This document shows, in pieces, positions 13,473-13,547 of a DNA stretch of 13,547 nt (position 1 is its first letter; the number at the start of each line of letters is the position of its first letter). The position numbers and the translations under genes are program-made. Under the pieces are notes generated by a model. The model was not told the origin of the DNA and made no database searches. It saw nothing but the letters and a program-made list of their open reading frames with translations. Source of the stretch: Promethearchaeota archaeon (GTDB lineage: Archaea > Asgardarchaeota > Lokiarchaeia > Sigynarchaeales > SOKP01); NCBI GenBank assembly GCA_030620005.1, contig JAUXAJ010000119.1:1-13547 (forward strand), read 5' to 3'.

Positions 13473-13547
13473 TCCCTTTTTCATTTCCTTCTTATTAATC
13501 TCAAGCGTGGATTTGGGTTCCTTGCCGCATAATTTTGACATTCCATC
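13428..13547 (-). CDS. C-terminal end of an unrecognised protein, cut by the window end
   Basis: The minus strand is open from the window edge for 39 codons to a TGA at 13428-13430. The peptide contains MSKLCGKEPKSTLEI and ends MKKGLYVEKVKEFVQKLQ, a lysine-rich helical tail typical of AT-rich archaeal proteins. No family is recognised from this length. Its 3' end is antisense to the tail of the open frame ending at 13472, which lowers confidence in one of the two. Confidence 0.4.
   Translation of the reverse strand, partial: DGMSKLCGKEPKSTLEINKKEMKKGLYVEKVKEFVQKLQ

Noticed and set aside
1..13547. CRISPR arrays, tRNA or rRNA genes, intact insertion sequences
   Set aside because: No regularly spaced direct repeats, no cloverleaf-like or rRNA-like stretches, and no transposase motifs or terminal inverted repeats were seen on reading both strands.

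Overview
The window is strongly AT-rich, gene-dense DNA that reads as archaeal and most likely comes from an Asgard archaeon of the Lokiarchaeia type. Several things point there: stand-alone alpha-subunit-like proteins of the ADP-forming acyl-CoA synthetase family, AT-rich TATA-like boxes about 25-30 nt before start codons with little or no leader, several TTG starts, a TPR protein ending in a zinc ribbon, and a leucine-rich-repeat protein whose N-terminal half resembles a family I associate with Lokiarchaeota genomes. The lineage is inferred; there is no rRNA or other phylogenetic marker.

Layout. Positions 2-109 hold the last 35 codons of an unrecognised + strand gene. Two tandem minus-strand paralogs (308-1804 and 1878-3386) encode ADP-forming acyl-CoA synthetase alpha-subunit-like proteins; both keep the phospho-histidine motif and no beta subunit is present. 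Next, also on the minus strand, is a trimeric dUTPase (3488-4015). A divergent intergenic region with a perfect 19-bp palindrome separates it from two + strand genes, a GNAT-like protein (4181-4636) and a TPR/zinc-ribbon protein (4711-5325). A 34-aa single-span membrane microprotein (5431-5535) and a dodecin-like protein (5702-5911) lie on the minus strand. From 5973 to 6369 there are only coding-like scraps in several frames. A + strand LRR protein (6443-7825) follows.

The right half is a minus-strand carbohydrate cluster. In transcription order it has a truncated sulfatase N-terminus (12377-12601), a 766-aa family-4 glycosyltransferase fused to an alpha-helical toroid-like domain (10080-12380, overlapping the sulfatase by 4 nt), a GH130 mannoside phosphorylase/hydrolase (8951-9919), and a second GT4 glycosyltransferase (7912-8937) with a strong Shine-Dalgarno site. 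None of these has an evident signal peptide. The set is consistent with cytoplasmic synthesis and phosphorolytic recycling of a mannose-type oligosaccharide, a hypothesis from domain content only.

The right end carries a small unrecognised ORF (12941-13204) that continues in the +1 frame as an open stretch to 13472, suggesting a frameshifted or decaying gene. The last 39 codons of a minus-strand gene (13428-13547) run off the end. No tRNA, rRNA, CRISPR array or intact insertion sequence was seen.
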